From: Leptospira sp.
GTDB lineage: Bacteria > Spirochaetota > Leptospiria > Leptospirales > Leptospiraceae
Length of the DNA stretch: 10,699 nt
NCBI GenBank assembly: GCA_025457985.1
Contig: JALOTI010000025.1
Span: 1 to 10,699 of the forward strand
Direction: 5' to 3'
Part shown: positions 6,596-10,699 of the stretch, in pieces
How the letters are laid out: the number at the start of each line of letters is the position of its first letter
Position numbering within the stretch: the stretch's first letter is position 1
Notes under the pieces: generated by a model
Seen by the model: only the letters and a program-made list of their open reading frames with translations
Database searches by the model: none
Told to the model about the DNA's origin: nothing
Position numbers and translations under genes: made by a program

Positions 6596-6778
6596 TTATT
6601 CGGAATGGACTGTGCTGGAGTTGTGGTTTCCTCCAAAGATCCCTTAGGAAGATGGAAAGGAGGAGAACGAGTTTTGGTTTTAGGCGAAACCTTAGGTCTT
6701 GGTGGACCAGGCGCATAGGAGGCACAAATGTATATGGAATCGGGAAACCATTTTGGAAAGATCTTACTAAAGCCCTAG
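6596..6778 (+). pseudogene. Medium-chain dehydrogenase/reductase reduced to fragments
   Basis: One frame reads FGMDCAGVVVSSKDP, then WKGGERVLVLGE and LGLGGPG, a TAG at 6716-6718, and then EAQMYMESGNHFGKILLKP with a TAG at 6776-6778. The first part matches the catalytic domain of zinc-type or quinone-oxidoreductase-like MDR enzymes (G-x-D-x-A-G-x-V-V and G-D/E-x-V-L). The second is their typical C-terminus (E-A-x-x-x-M-E-S-G-x-x-x-G-K-I-x-L). The whole nucleotide-binding domain between them, and the N-terminus, are missing. Both pieces are in the same frame, interrupted by a TAG at the join. The fragment begins right at the stop of the small membrane-protein gene and ends just before the terminator of the minus-strand hydrolase. 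It is clearly non-functional as an enzyme. Confidence 0.7.
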
Positions 6779-6789
6779 ATAAATGGTAT

Positions 6790-6813
6790 AAAAAAAGGGG
6801 GCATGCGCCCCCT
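6790..6813 (-). terminator. Strong Rho-independent terminator of the S15-type lipoprotein gene
   Basis: On the minus strand AGGGGGC and GCCCCCT pair around a four-base loop, followed immediately by seven T. The hairpin starts 15 bases past the stop codon of the hydrolase gene. It is one-directional: on the plus strand the hairpin is preceded by A7 and followed by AACAG, so it would not efficiently stop transcription from the pseudogene side. Confidence 0.92.
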
Positions 6814-6827
6814 AACAGATTCGAATA

Positions 6828-8552
6828 TCACTCAGATTGAATGGTCAAAGTGGAGCTTGTTTGTGAGCTATGTCTAAATTGATTTACATAAGTTAAGAGT
6901 GGATATGGATTTGCATACATCGGATCAACATTATCAATCGAAAGCCCAAGGCGAGACCCTTTCGGAAAATCATGTGCTACGGCTTGTAAGTCCAAAGTTA
7001 GATCTGCATCCCTTCCGCTACTAACCGTCAGTGTGCTTGTTCCGTGGGTTATCAATGTTCCTGTTCCCCAAGAGTCTACTTCATACAAGTATACTACAAA
7101 ATGGGGACGACTAACTGCAGAATTGATTCTGCCTTTATAGGTAACCTTTCCTCTTACTTTTAAGGGATTCGATAAAGAATCGGAAAGGTATACCATTGCA
7201 TTTTTTCTATCAATCAGGTTAACATTTGTTTTTACCGGAATGGAAACCGCTCCATCTAAAATTTCAGAGAGTAAAGGGACACCAGTTGTTGCAATAGTAG
7301 CGCCAGCAATTACGGTATTTGAGGTGTTGCTAGAATTGTTGGTGGTACTAATGGAGCCCGGAGTTAAGTTAAACATGCCCATTGGTTTGAGATAGAAAGT
7401 CCTGTTTACTTGGTTTTGAATTGGCCAGGTGTTGTAAAACACACGTTCACTTGCGAGCCTTTTTTGAATGCTAACTCTAGGTTTGGTCATGATTCCATTC
7501 TGAATTCCCTTTAACCAATAATCAAACCAGTCATATGTATTAGTCCAAACATAGTTTTGTAAACCCAATACACCGCCAATCTCAGCCGTCGCATGGATGC
7601 CATTGTTGAGATCTAATTTTTTGGGAACTGTTAACTTTTGGAAATAATCCAAAATTTGATTCGGCTGGAAGAGATTGTCCTGGGAATTACTTGAAATATA
7701 GACTGGTTTGCCCGTTGCATTTAATGCCGAAACATAGTTGCTAGGTGACCGGTCTCCTGCCCAATTTAGGACAGATTGTACATCTCTATTGTCTAGAAGT
7801 TTTTGAAAATTCTCCGCTATGATGGGATCCATCCTTCCTGTTAGGTATCCGGAGCCAATCAAAAGTAGTCCCCATACAAGTCTTGGCGTCTGATTGCCAT
7901 ACAAGGAGTCGGGCAGACTTCCCCATCCACTCATTGCAACGGCAGTTTTGATTCTTGGTTCTTTTGTCGCACCGAGAAGTGATATACCTGCTCCATAGGA
8001 TATACCTGCGATTCCTATCTTATCATTCACAGGGGCCACTCTTTCTAGATAATCAATTGCACTCGAAAGATCTTCCATATCCTTAGGACCAGCTACATTG
8101 ATCTTACCTTCAGATGTTCCAAAACCTCTTGTGTTATAACTTAGTACTACAAATCCTTTCTTTGCTAATTTTGCAGCAGGTACGATGTATTCATATTCAT
8201 TTAAGGCCCAACTATTAACGAAGATTATAGCAGGATAGGGTCCTACTCCTGATTTGGGTTGAAATAAATTTCCAGTTATTTTTGTCCCATCATACGAAGT
8301 GAACTCAACTTGGTCGTTAAAGGTGAAACTTCCATCATTTTCGGTAGCGAATGCCGAATCGATTTGGCTTCTTTGGGAAGCATTGGATAAGGCTAACTGT
8401 TCGGCTGACGTGGAATTTGCAGTTTCTTGTGAAGAGCTCAGTAAACCTAAAATAGATACTGAGGACTTGTTTTGGTTTTCGCTTGGTCCGCAGGCGAGTG
8501 TTAGGGAAATCGCCACGCAGCTCAAAGCCATTTTTATTTGGTACTTTTTCAT
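6828..8552 (-). CDS. CocE/NonD-type (S15-like) alpha/beta-hydrolase lipoprotein
   Basis: A 574-residue predicted lipoprotein: the signal peptide ends in LTLAC with Cys21, followed by a Ser/Asn/Gln-rich tether to about residue 75. An alpha/beta-hydrolase domain follows: the oxyanion-side strand PAIIFVNSWA (107-116), the RGFGTSEG loop (142-149), the nucleophile Ser185 in GISYG, the probable acid Asp292 in SNSQDNLF, and the catalytic His320 in NGIHAT. The last 200 residues are beta-rich and begin with TFYLKPMG, like the jelly-roll C-domain of X-Pro dipeptidyl-peptidase/CocE enzymes. The likely role is a hydrolase (peptide, ester or acyl) exposed at the cell envelope; the substrate cannot be read. 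The start is supported by GGAG 7 nt upstream. A strong terminator follows, so it is monocistronic. It is divergent from the membrane-bound AraC regulator, which probably controls it. Confidence 0.92.
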   Translation of the reverse strand: MKKYQIKMALSCVAISLTLACGPSENQNKSSVSILGLLSSSQETANSTSAEQLALSNASQRSQIDSAFATENDGSFTFNDQVEFTSYDGTKITGNLFQPKSGVGPYPAIIFVNSWALNEYEYIVPAAKLAKKGFVVLSYNTRGFGTSEGKINVAGPKDMEDLSSAIDYLERVAPVNDKIGIAGISYGAGISLLGATKEPRIKTAVAMSGWGSLPDSLYGNQTPRLVWGLLLIGSGYLTGRMDPIIAENFQKLLDNRDVQSVLNWAGDRSPSNYVSALNATGKPVYISSNSQDNLFQPNQILDYFQKLTVPKKLDLNNGIHATAEIGGVLGLQNYVWTNTYDWFDYWLKGIQNGIMTKPRVSIQKRLASERVFYNTWPIQNQVNRTFYLKPMGMFNLTPGSISTTNNSSNTSNTVIAGATIATTGVPLLSEILDGAVSIPVKTNVNLIDRKNAMVYLSDSLSNPLKVRGKVTYKGRINSAVSRPHFVVYLYEVDSWGTGTLITHGTSTLTVSSGRDADLTLDLQAVAHDFPKGSRLGLSIDNVDPMYANPYPLLTYVNQFRHSSQTSSTLTIQSE

Positions 8553-8600
8553 AAATTGTCTCCGCTTTGACTTCTATTTATCACAAATATGGCTTGCCTG

Positions 8601-8631
8601 CGTCTAAAATGAGGATTTTAGTCGTTTTTTT
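8601..8631 (+). terminator. Terminator-like hairpin with T7 in the divergent promoter region
   Basis: CGTCTAAAAT (8601-8610) pairs with ATTTTAGTCG (8615-8624) around GAGG, with one T-T mismatch, and seven T follow (8625-8631). On the plus strand this has the shape of an intrinsic terminator, yet no plus-strand gene ends here; the hydrolase is on the other strand. It may stop antisense transcription into the AraC gene, act within the AraC leader, or be a regulator operator. Confidence 0.4.
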
Positions 8632-8642
8632 GAGTCCAAGAT

Positions 8643-8662
8643 GGTAATTTTTTACCTTTTTT
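8643..8662 (+). repeat. Second small hairpin with T-run
   Basis: GGTAA (8643-8647) and TTACC (8652-8656) are exact inverted arms around TTTT, followed by six T. The stem is only five pairs. It lies 12 bases after the first T-tract, so the two form a tandem set between the divergent genes. Confidence 0.3.
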
Positions 8663-8719
8663 CCGTACAAAAAGTTCCACGTGACTTCCACACTCTCAAG
8701 TGATCTGTTAGGTAAGGCA

Positions 8720-9814
8720 ATGATTGAATTATTTGGTTCCTGGTTGTTATTTGGTGTTTGGTTTCACCTTCTCTTAGCCTTACATATGTATATAAAACAT
8801 GGTAAATCTAAAGGATTTCCATTTGCTTCTATTTCCGCAATGGCTGCCGCCTTATTGATTTTGTATTCCTATTTGGTCCTGAATAGAATATCTTTCCAGA
8901 GTGTTTACTTAAATCATGGATATCTATTTGCAATCTTTCTAATTCCAGCTAGCATGGAGTATACGATAGAACAATTCCTTACGAGTGAAACAGTAGGATT
9001 TAAAAAATGGAGCCGATATGTACCTTTTTTAATCTGCCTTATTGTTTTCTCTGCTATCGAATTCTCTTTTTCAAATATAGATTTTCGACCTCTACACATT
9101 CAATTTCAAAGTGGCATCTTTTCCATACCAGAGTATTTTGCAGTGATAGGCTGTTTCTATTGGGTATTCATATTCCTAATGATGATCCATTCTTATCGAA
9201 ATATCCTCTTTCATAATCCAAATCCTGCAGCAGAAAAAGGTGTAAAAATTTTAAGTATGATTATCTACGGAAATATCCTATTTGCTTTTTTGATCTTCTT
9301 AAGCATAGTATTTCGTTGGGAAGGAGGATTGTATTTTACAGCCTTTCTGGCTACTTTAATGGCAGTTATAGCCTTTCTTCGCTCACAAGCTCAGCCAAAT
9401 TTATTCAACGAAATCCTACCCGGTCTACGACAGTCCTATCAAACTTCCAGAATTCTAAACCTGAATCTTGAGGAGCTAAATACAAATATACAAAGACTTA
9501 TGGTAGAGGAAAAAATCTACCAAGAAGAAAATTTAAATATAGCAAACTTTGCTGAGAGGTTGGGAATAAAGGATTACCAATTGAGTGAATACATCAATGC
9601 TTATTTGGGAATGAATTTTAATCGATATATCAATGAGTATAGGATAGAAGAGGTATGTAAAAAAATCCAGGAGCACCCGAAAGTGAATTTATTAAATCTC
9701 GCATACCAAGTTGGGTTCAATTCAAAGGCAAATTTTAATATTGCTTTCAAATCGGTGAAAAAAATGACTCCGAGTGAATATGCAAAACAAATCAAATTTG
9801 AGCAAAAGAAATAG
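8720..9814 (+). CDS. Membrane-anchored AraC-family regulator with 7-helix sensor
   Basis: From the ATG at 8720 this is a 364-residue protein. Seven hydrophobic segments lie at about 5-24, 36-55, 65-84, 100-118, 138-157, 178-198 and 204-220. They are followed by a charged linker (NLNLEELNTNIQRLMVEEKI, possibly helical) and a complete AraC DNA-binding domain: NIANFAERLGIKDYQLSEYI at about 273-292 and LAYQVGFNSKANFNIAFK at about 327-344, ending in MTPSEYAK. This arrangement is known in Leptospira and Bacteroidetes and suggests that membrane sensing is coupled directly to promoter binding. A GTG at 8681 in the same frame would add 13 residues but has no ribosome site; 8720 has AGG 7 nt upstream. 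It is divergent from the S15-like lipoprotein and probably co-transcribed with the broken gene 17 bases downstream. Confidence 0.9.
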   Translation: MIELFGSWLLFGVWFHLLLALHMYIKHGKSKGFPFASISAMAAALLILYSYLVLNRISFQSVYLNHGYLFAIFLIPASMEYTIEQFLTSETVGFKKWSRYVPFLICLIVFSAIEFSFSNIDFRPLHIQFQSGIFSIPEYFAVIGCFYWVFIFLMMIHSYRNILFHNPNPAAEKGVKILSMIIYGNILFAFLIFLSIVFRWEGGLYFTAFLATLMAVIAFLRSQAQPNLFNEILPGLRQSYQTSRILNLNLEELNTNIQRLMVEEKIYQEENLNIANFAERLGIKDYQLSEYINAYLGMNFNRYINEYRIEEVCKKIQEHPKVNLLNLAYQVGFNSKANFNIAFKSVKKMTPSEYAKQIKFEQKK

Positions 9815-9831
9815 GAAAGGAGTAGCAACAA

Positions 9832-10097
9832 ATGACTTCGATTCACAAAACAGCGGTGTCAATCGTTATCGCGACTATCTGGATCAGTGTTTCCGAATTC
9901 ACTCGTAACACTTATTTATTACATGAACTTTGGATAGAACACTACCAAAATTTAGGACTAACATTTCCTGAAGGACCGATCAATGGGGCAATTTGGGTGT
10001 ATTACCTTTCGGAATATTGTCCTTCGCAATACCGTTGAGTTTGTTTGAGGCATTTTTGGCAACATGGATCATTTTCAAATTATCTAAACAAAAATGA
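9832..10097 (+). pseudogene. Small membrane-protein gene broken by an internal deletion
   Basis: Translation starts normally, with GAAAGGAG 9 nt before the ATG and only 17 bases after the AraC stop, and gives MTSIHKTAVSIVIATIWISV, then SEFTRNTYLLHELWIEHYQN and FPEGPINGAIW. It then runs out of family resemblance and stops at 10038. In a second frame, from 9990 to TGA at 10095-10097, the sequence reads NLGVLPFGILSFAIPLS and FEAFLATWIIFKLSKQK. Together these look like the first and last parts of one small family of membrane proteins (SE-x-x-RN, W-x-x-HYQ-x-LGL, P-x-NG-x-IW at the front; NL-x-VLP and AIPLS-x-x-E at the back), with the middle helices lost. The two frames share the bases AATTTGGG (9990-9997), which is the probable join. 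Confidence 0.75.
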
Positions 10098-10117
10098 ACT
10101 TCAGTAACACTGAAGTT
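10097..10117. terminator. Hairpin between convergent genes, best as terminator for the minus strand
   Basis: AACTTCAGT and ACTGAAGTT form a perfect 9-bp stem around a three-base loop (AAC). On the minus strand it is followed by CATTTTTGTTT, so it can end the gene whose stop is at 10130-10128. On the plus strand it sits right at the end of the broken membrane-protein gene but lacks a T-tract (ATCATAAC), so it is weaker in that direction. Confidence 0.7.
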
Positions 10118-10127
10118 ATCATAACAT

Positions 10128-10699
10128 TTATTCGGGTCTATTGTTGATGAACGATGTGATAACTGTATTTGCATCTTCGATCTCTGGGATATACACTTTA
10201 CTTGGGTTCGTATTTCCTGCATGCCCATAGATTCTTTCGCCAGAATTTGCAATATCTTCTCTTGCCCACCAAGCTTGGATCACTGAGTAATTAGAGCTCA
10301 TTGTGAATTGCTCCAGTCGATTCAAATTTTTATCGTATAAGACAAAAGTCGGATTGATTGAATAATTCTCATACGAAGGCACTGTACCCAAAGTTAATGC
10401 ACTGTATAATTTTGAAAAAACTGTAATCAAAACTAAATTTGACTGCCTAAACTCTGGAAGGAGATAGCCAACTACGATGTAGTCTGCGTCGATGTTTTTG
10501 AGCGAGTAAGTAAATTCCTGCTCCGATATTTTGTTGATCTCAACAAGTTTTAAGATCTCGTCAATGCCGGATTTTTTAGTAATTTGTAAATAGGTATCAA
10601 CAAACTCCTTCACTTTGGATTCTGGAATGTCCTTTCTAATTCCATTTACCTGAAATTTTTCGATGGGTTGCCCACTCTTAAAATAGGATTTCATGGATC
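10128..10699 (-). CDS. Protein of unknown function, N-terminus outside the window
   Basis: The frame is open from the window edge to TAA at 10130-10128, giving at least 190 codons. An ATG at 10694 is in frame, but only five bases lie before it and no signal peptide follows it, so the real start is probably further upstream. The visible part is soluble except for one hydrophobic stretch (NLVLITVFSKLYSALTLGTV), followed by PSYENYSINPTFVLYDKNLN, an AWWARED segment and a polar C-terminus. The order 'ALTLGTVP - polar strand - VLYDKN' reminds me of small bacterial lipoproteins in which a short hydrophobic hairpin precedes a beta strand, but I cannot name the family. The shared hairpin at 10097-10117 is its likely terminator. 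Confidence 0.75.
   Translation of the reverse strand, partial: SMKSYFKSGQPIEKFQVNGIRKDIPESKVKEFVDTYLQITKKSGIDEILKLVEINKISEQEFTYSLKNIDADYIVVGYLLPEFRQSNLVLITVFSKLYSALTLGTVPSYENYSINPTFVLYDKNLNRLEQFTMSSNYSVIQAWWAREDIANSGERIYGHAGNTNPSKVYIPEIEDANTVITSFINNRPE

Noticed and set aside
6374..6718. 114-codon plus-strand frame
   Set aside because: Its first two thirds are the shifted frame of the intact small membrane-protein gene. Only the end after 6596 is meaningful, as part of the MDR pseudogene.
9980..10252. 90-codon minus-strand frame
   Set aside because: It lies antisense to the broken membrane-protein gene and out of frame with the minus-strand gene at 10128, and it runs through a terminator hairpin.
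1..10699. A defence island, toxin-antitoxin pair, CRISPR array or mobile element
   Set aside because: I looked for transposase, nuclease, helicase, reverse transcriptase and small paired ORFs, for regular repeats and for terminal inverted repeats. None was seen. Gene loss here appears to be by simple deletion.

Overview
The window is AT-rich and looks like a chromosomal stretch of a spirochaete of the genus Leptospira (or a close relative). Three things point there: lipoprotein signal peptides with relaxed lipoboxes (LLNC, LIHC, LTLAC), an AraC-type regulator carried on a seven-helix membrane domain, and several proteins with no family I can name. This assignment is inferred from style and was not searched. 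I see no tRNA, rRNA, CRISPR array, insertion sequence or phage gene.

Layout. (1) 1-3016, minus strand: a tightly packed three-gene operon encoding a four-helix membrane protein and two predicted lipoproteins, the last running off the window edge. (2) 3251-4770, plus strand: a secreted protein with two Tudor-like repeats and a four-cysteine tail, then a DUF6498-type multi-helix membrane protein. (3) 4759-5195: a small gene graveyard holding the C-terminal end of a DUF4345-like membrane protein (minus) and the C-terminal end of an alpha/beta-hydrolase (plus). (4) 5259-6593: a soluble cupin/AraC regulator followed by a small four-helix membrane protein. (5) 6596-6778: a medium-chain dehydrogenase/reductase reduced to pieces of its two ends. 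(6) 6828-8552, minus: a CocE/X-Pro-dipeptidase-like (S15) hydrolase lipoprotein with a textbook terminator. It is divergent from (7) 8720-9814, plus: the membrane-anchored AraC regulator. (8) 9832-10097: a small membrane-protein gene broken by an internal deletion. (9) 10128 to the edge, minus: a partial gene of unknown function, separated from (8) by a shared hairpin terminator.

How the parts may work together. The S15 lipoprotein and the 7-TM AraC regulator share one intergenic region containing two hairpins, so the regulator may sense something at the membrane and control the hydrolase. The cupin/AraC gene lies just upstream of the small membrane-protein gene, whose start is preceded by three ATACAAT repeats. 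The most striking overall feature is decay. Four gene remnants lie within about 5.4 kb, and two of them retain matching N- and C-terminal parts with the middle missing. I found no convincing defence, toxin or mobile system, and the intact genes look like ordinary envelope and regulatory functions.
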